Below, one piece after another: positions 7,536-16,176 of a stretch of 64,000 nt of DNA. The notes below the pieces were generated by a model. That model did not search any database, was not told the origin of the DNA, and was given only the letters and a program-made list of their open reading frames with translations. Source of the DNA: Gracilimonas sp040904925 (GTDB taxonomy: Bacteria > Bacteroidota > Rhodothermia > Balneolales > Balneolaceae). The position numbers were made by a program, and so were the translations under genes. How positions within the stretch are numbered: position 1 is the first letter of the stretch; each line of letters starts with the position of its first letter. Location: NCBI GenBank assembly GCA_040904925.1, contig JBBDSP010000030.1, forward strand, positions 5,038 through 69,037. Direction: 5' to 3'.

Positions 7536-8735
7536 ATGCCCGATAAACAGATCCCATTTTTATTCGATATTCCCAGTGTTTCTCAGCTCACTGATAAGAT
7601 CAAGAACGTGCTGGAGCAGAATTTTGTGGACATTTTGGTGGAAGGGGAAACCAGTAATGTAAATCAGAGCCGTAACGGACATTACTATTTTACGCTGAAA
7701 GATTCCGGTGCCTCCCTTCCCTGTGTGATCTGGCGAAGCACGGCACAACGACTCGATATCAATCTAACTGACGGACAACAAATTGTGGTTGGCGGAGATA
7801 TTCAGGTCTATGCCCCCCATGGGCGATATCAGATGATCGTGAGCCTGGTTCAGCAGGCCGGGATCGGGAAACTTCAGCAGGCATTCGAAAAACTGAAGGC
7901 CAAGCTTAAAAAAGAAGGTTTGTTTGAAGACCTTCACAAAAAACCACTACCAAAATTCCCTGAGCGAATCGGTGTTGTGACGTCAGCAACCGGAGCTGCC
8001 TTTCAGGATATCCGTTCTACCCTTGAAAAACGTTGGCCGCTGGCTGAAGTCAAACTCTATCACGCCAGTGTGCAAGGGGTGAATGCAGCACCTGAGATCG
8101 TAAAAGGAATAGAATATTTCTCCTCCCAAAAAAATGTAGATGTGTTGATCATTGGTCGAGGCGGCGGTTCTCTTGAAGATCTATGGCCTTTTAATGAAGA
8201 AGCGGTGGCCAGAGCTGTATTCGCAAGTGAAGTCCCCATCATCAGTGCTGTAGGCCACGAGGTCGATTTTTCGATCTCAGATTTTGTTGCCGATGCCCGC
8301 GCCGCCACTCCTACCCAGGCTGCCGTAGTTGCCGTCCCCGACATCAATGAGATTCGATTCCTGGTTGAGGATTATTCCAAGAAACTTGAAATAAATACCT
8401 CGGGAGCTATCCAGCTTTATAAAGACAAAGTTGCTAACATGGCTAAATCTCATGCATTGTTGGCCGTAAAGCAGAAAATGGAATCGGCGCGAACAAAAAT
8501 TCAATCCCTTCGACAGATGCTTGACCATCGCAGTGAATCTGTAATTCGTTCTCACAAAGAACGCCTTCTTGAACTACATCACATTCTTGATATGGAGAAC
8601 CCCAATGAGCCGCTTGAAAAAGGATTTGTTCGGGTTTGGCAAGATGATAAATGGATCAGAAAATCCGGTGAGTTTACAGATACTGACGCATTCAGCCTTG
8701 AATGGAAAGACGGCAAAAAAGTTCTCAGTAAATAG
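7536..8735 (+). CDS. xseA: Exodeoxyribonuclease VII large subunit
   Basis: 399 residues from the ATG at 7536 (MPDKQIPFLFDI). A frame-extended TTG at 7506 falls in a promoter-like sequence and is rejected. The N-terminal OB-fold (about residues 10-105, with DILVEGETSNVNQSRNGHYY) is followed by the exonuclease domain: RIGVVTSATGAAFQDI, IIGRGGGSLEDLWPFNEE, ISAVGHEVDFSISDFVADAR and ATPTQAA, all typical of XseA. The C-terminal part is a helical arm. With XseB it degrades single-stranded DNA in both directions. xseB is not adjacent, which is a departure from the common xseA-xseB order. It is monocistronic, converging on pheA. Confidence 0.95.
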   Translation: MPDKQIPFLFDIPSVSQLTDKIKNVLEQNFVDILVEGETSNVNQSRNGHYYFTLKDSGASLPCVIWRSTAQRLDINLTDGQQIVVGGDIQVYAPHGRYQMIVSLVQQAGIGKLQQAFEKLKAKLKKEGLFEDLHKKPLPKFPERIGVVTSATGAAFQDIRSTLEKRWPLAEVKLYHASVQGVNAAPEIVKGIEYFSSQKNVDVLIIGRGGGSLEDLWPFNEEAVARAVFASEVPIISAVGHEVDFSISDFVADARAATPTQAAVVAVPDINEIRFLVEDYSKKLEINTSGAIQLYKDKVANMAKSHALLAVKQKMESARTKIQSLRQMLDHRSESVIRSHKERLLELHHILDMENPNEPLEKGFVRVWQDDKWIRKSGEFTDTDAFSLEWKDGKKVLSK

Positions 8736-8789
8736 TTTTTTCCCTTCTTCATCAATTCTCCTCCTTAAATAATCAATAGCTGCTGTAAA

Positions 8790-9929
8790 CTAATTATCCT
8801 GTTTGGGATAACAACCCAGGATTTTCAATTCCTCTGCTTTTGCTTCGAGTTCATTCAGGCCGGCTGAAACTTCCGGTTCATCAATATTTCCGTGGATATC
8901 AAGGTAAAAGGAATATTTCCAGGGCTCATTCATCCGTGGTCGGGATTCCAGCTTAGACATATTGATCTTATGCTTGTGTAAAATATTCAGGCAATCGATC
9001 AGAGAGCCCTCTTCATTGGAAGTCACCATCATTAAGGACGTTTTTGCAGGGATTTGAGCATCCACCTTCACAGGTTTTCTTGCAGCCACCACAAACCGTG
9101 TATAATTCTGCTGCTGATTTGCGATATCACTTTCGATCACGTGAAGGCCATAAAGGTCTGCGGCATGGGCACCCGCGATCGCAGCCTGAGTGATATCCCC
9201 ATCCTCCAGGATCTTTTTCGCTGACATGGCCGTATCCAGGTAGGACTCCACTTTACAGCGGGGCAATTTAGATAAGAAATTCGTGCACTGGGCAATAGCC
9301 TGTGGATGTGATAATATGCGCCGGATCTTGGAAAGTTCTACCGGCTCAACAGACATGAGGCAATGGACCACCTTCAGAATCTCTTCTCCGACAATATGAA
9401 CGTTCTCATTTCCGACAATATCGTAAGTATCATTAATAGAACCGGCCGTGGTATTTTCAATAGGCAGAATTGCATAATCTACTTTTTCTTCCTGAAGCGC
9501 CTGGGCTGCCTGTTTGAAAGTATCATAGCCAATAGCATCTACCTTTGCATAGCGCTCACTGAAATGCCGTGTGGCTGCAAGATGACTGTACGCACCATCC
9601 GTTCCCTGATAGGAAACCCGGATCAGATCACCATTGGCTTTCTCATTTTGATGATCGACCAGCGAATGGGTTTGAAATCGCACTGAATTAGTGATAATCT
9701 CCCGGAAAAGATGTTCAGCATAATACCGATCCAAACCTACTTCATGGGCTAAGTCCCGAATGCGATTGAGCAGTAACTCTTCCCGTTCAAGGTCTCTGAT
9801 TCCCTGTTCATTTTTGAGCTTCAATTCTGAGACTTCTTTAACAAGTCCCTGCCGCTGAGCTAATGCTTTTAAGATCGTGCAATCTATTTCATCCAGTCTC
9901 TTGCGGATGGAATCCAAATCATCTGCCAT
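8790..9929 (-). CDS. pheA: Bifunctional chorismate mutase / prephenate dehydratase (P-protein)
   Basis: 379 residues with three domains in order. An AroQ-type chorismate mutase spans about 1-90 (LDSIRKRLDEID, then ELKLKNEQGIRD and RYYAEHLFREII). The prephenate dehydratase domain spans about 105-285 (VSYQGTDGAYSHLAA, DYAILPIENTTAGSINDTYD, ILSHPQAIAQC, and NYTRFVV near 270). The ACT regulatory domain follows with TSNEEGSLIDCLNILHKHKIN and ESRPRMNEPWKYSFYLDI, the ESRP motif being involved in phenylalanine feedback binding. The enzyme takes chorismate to phenylpyruvate. It is separated from xseA by a 54 bp convergent gap with no obvious hairpin. Confidence 0.95.
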   Translation of the reverse strand: MADDLDSIRKRLDEIDCTILKALAQRQGLVKEVSELKLKNEQGIRDLEREELLLNRIRDLAHEVGLDRYYAEHLFREIITNSVRFQTHSLVDHQNEKANGDLIRVSYQGTDGAYSHLAATRHFSERYAKVDAIGYDTFKQAAQALQEEKVDYAILPIENTTAGSINDTYDIVGNENVHIVGEEILKVVHCLMSVEPVELSKIRRILSHPQAIAQCTNFLSKLPRCKVESYLDTAMSAKKILEDGDITQAAIAGAHAADLYGLHVIESDIANQQQNYTRFVVAARKPVKVDAQIPAKTSLMMVTSNEEGSLIDCLNILHKHKINMSKLESRPRMNEPWKYSFYLDIHGNIDEPEVSAGLNELEAKAEELKILGCYPKQDN

Positions 9930-10016
9930 ACTTTCCCTTTTCTTTTTGAGTGGGTAGTGGAAAGTAAATAATGTACGCGCAAAAATTAGGGGAAATTTCT
10001 GCGATGCCTGCTCTAT

Positions 10017-11114
10017 TTACCCGTTACTATTGTCATCAAGCCAGCCAAATTTTCGCTGAAGAGATTCTATAGTAATAGAATGGCGCTCAGTGCCCTTGGT
10101 TCCAAGCAGATAACCTACTGGTTTAAGATAATCCACATGTTCACAAACAATTTTGAACAAGCCCAGATATGGGATCACGATCAGCATTCCCGGAAGCCCC
10201 CAAACCATGCTTGCCGCTATCAATGAAAAGATAATTACAAGCGGGTTGATCTCTACGTAAGAGCCGGTAATATTCGGGGTGAGAATATTGTTTTCGATGA
10301 ATTGCACAACTACAAACTGACCGATCACAGCCAAAGCCAGAGAAGGACTTTGGGTGCCGAGCACAAAAAGTAGCACTACTCCATACCCAAGAATAGTTCC
10401 GAGGTAAGGGATCAGGTTGAATAAGGCTGCTATGATTCCGAATAAAAGAGCATACTCCAAGCCGATGAGATAAAAACCGAGGGAATTCAACCCCATCAAA
10501 ATAAAACACACGATCACTAACCCCTTCAGGTATTTTGGAACTACCTCTGAAGCCTGATCAATAATTTCCTGAACATTGGTTTCTTGATCTGAATCAATGA
10601 GCATAGAAATAAATTTTCGAAATTTATCTCTGTAAAAAAGCAACAAGAAAGTATAAACCGGCAGCAGACCAATACTTAGCAATGTGTTTGTGGTAGCAGT
10701 AAATAACTGTGAAATGTATTCACCGGTTTCACCCAGATCACTTATAAAGCCATCTATTCCTTCACTTGAAATCCCGGTAAATGCAGTTACGGTTTCCAAT
10801 ATGGACTGCATATTATCCTCAAACTGAGATTTTATCTTTGGAAAGTCTTCTGTGAAATTAGCTGAAAGTGCACTCACACCAAATATTACCCCTCCAACAA
10901 TAACAATAAACCCGATTACCACTATCAAATTTGTGAGGATGCGGGGTACATTATGATCTTCAAGCCACTCTGCATAAGGGAAAAGTAAATACGCCAGCAT
11001 CACACTTAAAAACAAGGGAACCAATAAGGTTCTTGTCAGAATAAGTGCGGCTACCACCAGGAAAAGAAATGCCAATTGAATGGTAGTACGCAGTAAAAGC
11101 GGGTATTCTTTCAT
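10017..11114 (-). CDS. AI-2E family transporter (TqsA/PerM-like)
   Basis: 365 residues with about eight hydrophobic helices: a pair near the N-terminus (LAFLFLVVAALILTR, LFLSVMLAYLLFPYAEWLE), a long periplasmic/cytosolic segment, then a cluster from about 150 to 320. PYLGTILGYG and the FIENNILTPNITG/VEINPLVII region are characteristic of the AI-2E exporter (UPF0118) family. Members export autoinducer-2 or act as Na+/H+ antiporters; the substrate cannot be told from sequence. It is transcribed toward pheA with an 87 bp gap and follows a REP-containing spacer, so it is probably its own unit. Confidence 0.9.
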   Translation of the reverse strand: MKEYPLLLRTTIQLAFLFLVVAALILTRTLLVPLFLSVMLAYLLFPYAEWLEDHNVPRILTNLIVVIGFIVIVGGVIFGVSALSANFTEDFPKIKSQFEDNMQSILETVTAFTGISSEGIDGFISDLGETGEYISQLFTATTNTLLSIGLLPVYTFLLLFYRDKFRKFISMLIDSDQETNVQEIIDQASEVVPKYLKGLVIVCFILMGLNSLGFYLIGLEYALLFGIIAALFNLIPYLGTILGYGVVLLFVLGTQSPSLALAVIGQFVVVQFIENNILTPNITGSYVEINPLVIIFSLIAASMVWGLPGMLIVIPYLGLFKIVCEHVDYLKPVGYLLGTKGTERHSITIESLQRKFGWLDDNSNG

Positions 11115-11254
11115 AGGATCTTTTTGATGTTAAGAATACAATAAGTGAATGAATTTTTCTTAACTATTACTATTGAAATTCCTAAACATAGTTCCAAAAG
11201 CCGGTTGGAAGGATTTTTCTGACTTGGTATAACCTACTGTTATAATTCCAAACC

Positions 11255-11330
11255 GTAGGGCGGACAGCCTGTCCGCCCGTGGTAGCTTAGGCAACTTTTT
11301 TCTAAAACGGTCGGACAAATCTGTCCGACC
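11255..11330. repeat. REP pair in opposite orientation (BIME-like)
   Basis: Two imperfectly identical hairpins lie 30 bp apart. The first (11258-11278) has a perfect 9 bp stem GGGCGGACA/TGTCCGCCC with a 3 nt loop, preceded by GTAG. The second (11309-11330) has stem GGTCGGACA/TGTCCGACC with a 4 nt loop, followed by CTAC, so it is inverted relative to the first. The GTAG next to the palindrome is the conserved tetranucleotide known at the 5' end of RAYT-associated REPs. They abut the 3' end of the transposase gene. Confidence 0.85.
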
Positions 11331-12001
11331 TACTTGGTATTTATAAACGCTTCTTTGAAATCTGGTTTGCAGTATGAATGTGGCCACTCCTTCCAATTAT
11401 CAACTAAACCGGGTTTTACCGGGTTTTGAAGTGTATAATAAATCACTCTCTCTAACTCTTCTGAATTCCTGATTACATGATCATAACTTTCAGCTTGCCA
11501 AAATGACTTTCCGGTTCTGCCTAGAACCTGATTTGCTTTAAAGGCTGAATACCATTTCAGCGATTTTAAAATTTTTGTGACAGGGAAATCTTCATTCTCT
11601 TCCGGATTTACACTTTTTGGGTCTGGCAACTTAAAAACAAGATGCACGTGATTAGACATTATACAATAAGCATATAGATCATAGTCTGATGTATCTCTGT
11701 AATGAATAGCTTCTTTAACAATATTTGCTATCTCAGCTTGAGCTAACCAAGTTGGGCCTATGGACTCTTCATCCAAAAACTGATCATATTTATTAAAAAT
11801 ATGTTTGTGGATTTTAACCCGTAGGTCGGACAGCCTGTCCGACCGTGACTGATTCAAAGTATATTTTCCAAACAAAGCATTTCGCTCTCTCTTTAACCTC
11901 ACAATAGCCTCTCTTGGAAGTGACCCAGCTAACCTAAAGGTTATAAAATATTCAGCTCCCGGTGGTTGCCAATGTGGGAGCTTTCGACGATAGAAGTTCA
12001 T
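11330..12001 (-). CDS. rayT: REP-associated tyrosine transposase (RAYT, IS200/Y1 family)
   Basis: 223 residues from the ATG at 12001. The N-terminus (YRRKLPHWQPPGAEYFITF) and the catalytic HUH motif SNHVHLVF (His118 and His120) with the downstream nucleophile Tyr173 in WQAESYDHVIRN are typical of single-copy domesticated Y1 transposases. These enzymes nick and join single-stranded REP DNA. Five REP hairpins surround or overlap the gene, each sharing the CGGAYA core, so this is the likely cognate enzyme. One REP (11821-11844) lies inside the reading frame and is translated as residues 52-61 (SRSDRLSDLR) without breaking it. The frame looks intact. Both pgk upstream and the transporter downstream are on the same strand. 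Confidence 0.88.
   Translation of the reverse strand: MNFYRRKLPHWQPPGAEYFITFRLAGSLPREAIVRLKRERNALFGKYTLNQSRSDRLSDLRVKIHKHIFNKYDQFLDEESIGPTWLAQAEIANIVKEAIHYRDTSDYDLYAYCIMSNHVHLVFKLPDPKSVNPEENEDFPVTKILKSLKWYSAFKANQVLGRTGKSFWQAESYDHVIRNSEELERVIYYTLQNPVKPGLVDNWKEWPHSYCKPDFKEAFINTK
11821..11844 (+). repeat. REP hairpin embedded in the RAYT coding sequence
   Basis: GTAG followed by a perfect 9 bp stem GGTCGGACA/TGTCCGACC with loop GCC. It has the same core as the flanking REPs and sits in a variable linker between the N-terminal strand and the long helix of the transposase, read in frame. Confidence 0.85.
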
Positions 12002-12076
12002 TTTCAAATATATTTGTACCCATTTTCATTTAACGAAACTAAATTTTTAATTCATAGCCAAAGTTAATGTATCTAA

Positions 12077-12159
12077 GTAGGGCGGATAGATTTATCCGCC
12101 CGTGGTAGCTAATAAACCCAAGTTTATATAGTATGGTCGGACATATCTGTCCGACCATA
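12077..12159. repeat. Second REP pair, between pgk and the RAYT gene
   Basis: The first hairpin (GTAG at 12077, stem GGGCGGATA/TATCCGCCC, loop GATT, ending 12101) and the second (12132-12159, 12 bp stem starting TATGGTCGGACA, loop TATC) lie 30 bp apart. The second sits 8 bp past the pgk stop and is placed to act as a transcript-stabilising or terminating hairpin for pgk. Confidence 0.82.
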
Positions 12160-12167
12160 CCTACTAC

Positions 12168-13361
12168 CTACTTATCAGTCAGCGATGCCACTCCCGGTAA
12201 TTCCTTTCCTTCCAGATATTCCAGGCTTGCTCCACCACCGGTAGAAACGTGGGAAACATCGTCACTCAATCCGGCTTGTTTGATAGCTGCAGCGGAATCT
12301 CCGCCACCGATAATAGTCGTAGCTCCAAACTTAGTTGCCTCAGCAAGAGCCTCCGCTACAGCAAATGTTCCATCTGCAAAATTTTCCATTTCAAAAACAC
12401 CCATTGGACCATTCCAAAGTACTGTTTTAGCAGCCTTGATCTGATTTCCAAAAGCTATAGATGACTGTGGACCAATATCCAATCCCATCCAGCCGTCTTC
12501 GATCTCATCTTCATCCACAACCTTATGCTCTGCATCATTACTGAATTCTTTTGCTATCACCGAATCAATAGGGAGCATGAACCGGATTCCTTTTTCTTCA
12601 GCTTTCTTCAGCAATTCACCGGCCAGCTCAATTTTGTCATCTTCCACCAGCGAGTTTCCGATCGGCCAGCCTTTTGCTTTGTAGAATGTGTAGGTCATAC
12701 CGCCACCAATAATAATAGTATCTACTTTAGAGATCAGGTTTTCGATCACCCCTATTTTATCTGAAACTTTGGCACCACCTAAAATAGCCACGAAAGGACG
12801 GCCCGGATCATTGATACTCTCTTCCAGATATTTGATCTCTTTCTGCAGCAAAAATCCCGATACCGCAGGCCGCAGATATCTTGTCACTCCCGCAACTGAA
12901 GCATGAGCTCGGTGCGAACTTCCAAAAGCATCGTTCACAAACAGATCGCCATGCGCAGCCAGTTTTTTACTGAATGCTTCATCGTTCTTTTTCTCTTCGG
13001 GATGAAAGCGTACGTTTTCGAGCACAATGATCTCACCAAATTCAGCTTTAGCTATAACAGATTCTGCCTTCTCACCAATGCAATCTTCCGCAAAATGAAC
13101 TTTGGTATCCACTAAATCAGCAAGATGATCAGCGGTTGGTTTGAGGGAGAATTCAGAATCGTATTCCCCGGCCGGACGACCCAAGTGACTGGTCAGAATC
13201 AACAACCCTCCATTTTCTATCACATGATTGATGGAAGGAAGGGCTTGCACAATGCGATTGTCATCAGTGATCTTACCGTCTTTGATGGGTACGTTAAAAT
13301 CTACGCGCATCAGTACTTTTTTGTCTTTTACATCGATATCGTTGAGAGTGAGTTTAGCCAT
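12168..13361 (-). CDS. pgk: Phosphoglycerate kinase
   Basis: 397 residues from the ATG at 13361 (MAKLTLNDIDVKDKKVLMRV). The frame is open to 13466, but those 35 codons have no family match. It interconverts 1,3-bisphosphoglycerate/ADP and 3-phosphoglycerate/ATP in glycolysis. Motifs include RVDFNVP, LTSHLGRP, ENVRFHPEE, FVNDAFGSSHRAHAS (phosphoglycerate binding), AILGGAKVSDKI, the WNGPMGVFE segment and GGGDSAAA with VSTGGGASLEYLEG at the nucleotide site. Length and motifs are normal. It is probably monocistronic, with REP hairpins immediately downstream; gapdh is not adjacent. The divergent gene at 13517 shares its upstream region. Confidence 0.97.
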   Translation of the reverse strand: MAKLTLNDIDVKDKKVLMRVDFNVPIKDGKITDDNRIVQALPSINHVIENGGLLILTSHLGRPAGEYDSEFSLKPTADHLADLVDTKVHFAEDCIGEKAESVIAKAEFGEIIVLENVRFHPEEKKNDEAFSKKLAAHGDLFVNDAFGSSHRAHASVAGVTRYLRPAVSGFLLQKEIKYLEESINDPGRPFVAILGGAKVSDKIGVIENLISKVDTIIIGGGMTYTFYKAKGWPIGNSLVEDDKIELAGELLKKAEEKGIRFMLPIDSVIAKEFSNDAEHKVVDEDEIEDGWMGLDIGPQSSIAFGNQIKAAKTVLWNGPMGVFEMENFADGTFAVAEALAEATKFGATTIIGGGDSAAAIKQAGLSDDVSHVSTGGGASLEYLEGKELPGVASLTDK

Positions 13362-13516
13362 GATCGAGCAATTAAATTGTATGTTAAATTCGGCTTGAAG
13401 GTACCAAGATCTTCTCATGAAATGAAGTTTTGATGAACCGTCTTTTCCACCCTGCTTTTCACCCATAATTTGGATATTTTCTTACACTGAAAAATTAATC
13501 CAATTTATCCTATTAC

Positions 13517-14677
13517 ATGCGAACGGTTTATTTAGATCATGCAGCTACCACCCCCTTAGATGAGCGGGTACTTGAGACCATGCTTCCCTTCTTAAGAGAT
13601 AATTATGGGAATGCGAATTCCCCTCATCACCTTGGACAAAAATCAAAAGTGATCGTAGAAGATGCCCGTGAAAAAGTAGCTGCTTTGATCGGTGCAGAGC
13701 CCTCTGAGATCATCTTCACAAGTGGTGGTACTGAAAGTGATAATGCCGTAATCAAAGGGGTTTTAGCTGTTTCAGGAGATAAGAATGAAGTTATTACTTC
13801 CGATCTGGAACATCATGCAGTACTCCATACTGTTGAACTTGCCAAAATGCAGGGAGTGAAACCGGTATTTGCAAAGGCAAGAAACTGCGGCACCATTACT
13901 GCCGATGCTGTAAAAGAAGTGATCACAGACAAAACAGCTTTGGTCACCATCATGCATGTGAATAACGAGATCGGAACCATCAACCCGCTTAAAGAAATTG
14001 CTGAAGTTTGTAAAGAACATGACGTCCCTTTTCATTCCGATACGGTTCAAAGTCTCGGGAAAATTCCTTTAAATGTGAAGGACTTAGGCGTCGATTTCCT
14101 AAGCGGGAGTGCCCATAAGATCTATGGCCCAAAAGGAGCCGGGATCATGTACGTAAAAAATGGCTCGCGTTGGATTCCTTGGATGAATGGCGGTTCACAG
14201 GAAAGACGTCGCCGTGGAGGTACTTTGAATGTGCCCGGAATTGTAGGATTTGCAAAAGCACTGGAGCTGGCTGTTTCAGAAATGGGTGAACACCAAAAGC
14301 ATTTTAAAAAACTGCGCTCATTGCTTCTTGAGATGATGGACGATAAGCTTGACTTCAATTACACGGTAAACGGACCTAAAGACAATGGCGTACCGCACAT
14401 CGTCAACCTTTCCTTCAGTGATGAACAGGGGAAATTCATTGACGGGGAGATGTTGCTTCTGAATCTTGATATTGAAGGTATTTGTGTGTCCAATGGTTCT
14501 GCTTGTACATCCGGAGCGGTTGAACCTTCTCATGTTTTAAATGGAATTGGAATGGAAGAAGGACTTGCCAAGTCAAGTATTCGTCTCAGCTTTGGCAAAC
14601 AGAATACCGAAGAAGATGTACGATATTTTGTTGAGAAACTGGATGCTGTCCTCAACCGAATGTTTTCCTTAGCATGA
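13517..14677 (+). CDS. iscS: Cysteine desulfurase (NifS/IscS family)
   Basis: 386 residues, a PLP-dependent class V aminotransferase. YLDHAATTPLDERV starts the protein, EIIFTSGGTESDN and MHVNNEIGTINP follow, the PLP lysine lies in SGSAHKIYGPKGAG (about 200-213), and the persulfide-forming cysteine lies in SNGSACTSG near residue 330. The SACTSG loop is of the IscS/NifS (group I) type. It delivers sulfur for Fe-S clusters and tRNA thiolation. No iscU or iscR is nearby, so the partner cannot be deduced; in such genomes this form may serve tRNA thiolation with MnmA. The stop overlaps the start of the LOG gene by 4 bp (ATGA), so the two are coupled. Confidence 0.93.
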   Translation: MRTVYLDHAATTPLDERVLETMLPFLRDNYGNANSPHHLGQKSKVIVEDAREKVAALIGAEPSEIIFTSGGTESDNAVIKGVLAVSGDKNEVITSDLEHHAVLHTVELAKMQGVKPVFAKARNCGTITADAVKEVITDKTALVTIMHVNNEIGTINPLKEIAEVCKEHDVPFHSDTVQSLGKIPLNVKDLGVDFLSGSAHKIYGPKGAGIMYVKNGSRWIPWMNGGSQERRRRGGTLNVPGIVGFAKALELAVSEMGEHQKHFKKLRSLLLEMMDDKLDFNYTVNGPKDNGVPHIVNLSFSDEQGKFIDGEMLLLNLDIEGICVSNGSACTSGAVEPSHVLNGIGMEEGLAKSSIRLSFGKQNTEEDVRYFVEKLDAVLNRMFSLA

Positions 14678-15228
14678 AAAAACATATCTGTGTGTACTGC
14701 GGCTCTCGAAAAGGTAACTATCCTAAATTTCCTGAACTGGCAAAACAAGCCGGCCGTGACATTGCCCGCAGAGAGTGGGGTATTGTTTATGGCGGGGGAA
14801 GAGTCGGGATAATGGGCGAAATTGCGAATGCAGCCCTCACCGAAGGTGGAGATGTTATTGGCGTAATCCCAACACAGCTCAAAAATCGTGAAGTAGCTCA
14901 TAAAGGGCTTACCGATCTCCATGAAACACAGGATATGCACACCCGGAAAGCACTCATGGAATCTTTATCGGATGCCTTTCTGGTACTGCCCGGTGGATTC
15001 GGAACCCTGGATGAATTTTTTGAGATCCTAACCTGGCGACAACTCGGCATTCACAATAAGCCTATTTTCATCATAAATGTGGATGGGTACTTTGATGGAC
15101 TCATGCAATTCACAAATAATGCTGTAAAACATGATTTCATCCATAAAGAAAGTCTTTCCCTGTTCCATATTTGCGAGGATTTGGATTCCTTTTTCCAGCA
15201 ACTGGAACGATTTTTTGAACTGAATTGA
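14674..15228 (+). CDS. LOG family nucleoside 5'-monophosphate phosphoribohydrolase
   Basis: 184 residues with a Rossmann-like fold. The signature PGGFGTLDEFFE lies at about residues 107-118, preceded by VYGGGRVGIMGEIANAAL, which together mark the TIGR00730/LOG family. LOG enzymes release free cytokinin-like bases from nucleoside monophosphates; in most bacteria they probably act in nucleotide salvage or housekeeping, so a cytokinin role should not be assumed. ATGA overlap with the desulfurase gene indicates translational coupling. Length is standard for the short form. Confidence 0.9.
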   Translation: MKKHICVYCGSRKGNYPKFPELAKQAGRDIARREWGIVYGGGRVGIMGEIANAALTEGGDVIGVIPTQLKNREVAHKGLTDLHETQDMHTRKALMESLSDAFLVLPGGFGTLDEFFEILTWRQLGIHNKPIFIINVDGYFDGLMQFTNNAVKHDFIHKESLSLFHICEDLDSFFQQLERFFELN

Positions 15229-15269
15229 TTTTATTTGCCACTAATCACGAAAACACAAAGTGATATTTA

Positions 15270-15629
15270 ATGGCTGAAAATAAACAAAAGCATCCCTTAC
15301 CTCCCTGCCCTGCTACTCCAAATTGTGTGAGAACTTCCCGGGTTTTTAAATCCGGTATAGAACAGGTTTTTGAAGCCCTCACTTATATCTTTGATAATGA
15401 AGCACACAGCTTTGAAGTTATTGACCCAAAACGAATTGAGATCCATGCTGTTTATCGAATCCCGGTTTTCGGCTTTAAAGATGATGTGGATGTAATCATG
15501 GAGGAAACAGAAAGCAAAACCGCCGTTTACATTCGAAGTGCTAGTCGGCTTGGGGCGTACGATCTTGGGGTGAACCGACGAAGGATAAAGCGAATATTCA
15601 GAAAGCTAAATACAAAGATAAGGGAATAA
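15270..15629 (+). CDS. DUF1499 family protein
   Basis: 119 residues. PPCPATPNCVRTSR at residues 10-23 fits the family pattern of a Cys-containing loop close to the N-terminus, and the remainder alternates strands and ends with GAYDLGVNRRRIKRIF, a conserved DUF1499 feature. The function of the family is unknown. There is no signal peptide or transmembrane helix visible. It lies 41 bp after the LOG gene and 44 bp before the next plus-strand gene and may belong to the same transcript, ending at the terminator at 16146. Confidence 0.8.
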   Translation: MAENKQKHPLPPCPATPNCVRTSRVFKSGIEQVFEALTYIFDNEAHSFEVIDPKRIEIHAVYRIPVFGFKDDVDVIMEETESKTAVYIRSASRLGAYDLGVNRRRIKRIFRKLNTKIRE

Positions 15630-15673
15630 TTTTCGCTATATTTAGCAGGAAATCTCAATTTAACATTTAGGAT

Positions 15674-16114
15674 ATGTACACTGGTTTACTCCACGCACAC
15701 TCAGGACTTCGATGGATCTTATTGGTACTAATCGTTTGGGCTTTATTTAAAGCAATCAGCGGCTGGGTAGGAAAAAAAGAATATCAGAAATCAGATCGTA
15801 TTTCTGCTTTACTGGCACTCATTTTTACTCATATTCAATTACTGCTAGGTTTTGGTCTTTATTTTATAAGCCCTAAAGTTTCCTTTCAGTCCGGCGTTAT
15901 GGAAAGCACGATGTTACGATTTTATACCGTTGAGCATATCACAATGATGATCGTTGCCATTGCTCTGATCACTTTTGGTTTCAGTTCTGCGAAGCGATTG
16001 GAAGCTTCCCTTGATAAGCACAAAAGAGTAGCCATCACTTATGGAATTGGCTTGTTGATCATGATCGCCTCTATTCCCTGGCCATTCCGAGGATTAGGAA
16101 CCGGCTGGTTTTAA
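15674..16114 (+). CDS. Small four-helix membrane protein (cytochrome b-like)
   Basis: 146 residues with four predicted membrane helices (about 10-27, 43-62, 86-104 and 119-137). His8 and His10 at the start (LLHAHSGLRW), His52 and the VEHITMMI histidine at about 87 sit near helix ends and could be haem or quinone ligands, which is why relatives are often labelled cytochrome b. I see no CxxCH motif. This family is widespread in Bacteroidota with no proven role. A strong intrinsic terminator follows it. Confidence 0.75.
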   Translation: MYTGLLHAHSGLRWILLVLIVWALFKAISGWVGKKEYQKSDRISALLALIFTHIQLLLGFGLYFISPKVSFQSGVMESTMLRFYTVEHITMMIVAIALITFGFSSAKRLEASLDKHKRVAITYGIGLLIMIASIPWPFRGLGTGWF

Positions 16115-16145
16115 GGAATCACAGAATTTTTGTAAGATATATCAG

Positions 16146-16176
16146 GGAACGTGCTTAAAAACACGTTCCTTTTTTT
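16146..16176 (+). terminator. Intrinsic terminator after the membrane protein gene
   Basis: A perfect 8 bp stem GGAACGTG/CACGTTCC with an 8 nt A-rich loop is followed by seven Ts on the plus strand. It ends the iscS-LOG-DUF1499-membrane protein run and touches the stop codon of the convergent symporter gene. Confidence 0.85.

Noticed and set aside
11160..11396. A 78-codon minus-strand frame overlapping the end of the RAYT gene
   Set aside because: It reads through the REP hairpins (sequences like TDLSDRFRKK and ADRLSALR are translated palindromes) and has no independent support.
11255..12159. CRISPR-like array from repeated hairpins
   Set aside because: Spacing is irregular, the units are palindromes with varying loops and a transposase gene is between them, so REP/RAYT is the better explanation; no cas gene exists.
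12133..12444. Plus-strand frame over the 3' end of pgk and a REP
   Set aside because: No family signal; overlaps pgk codons completely.
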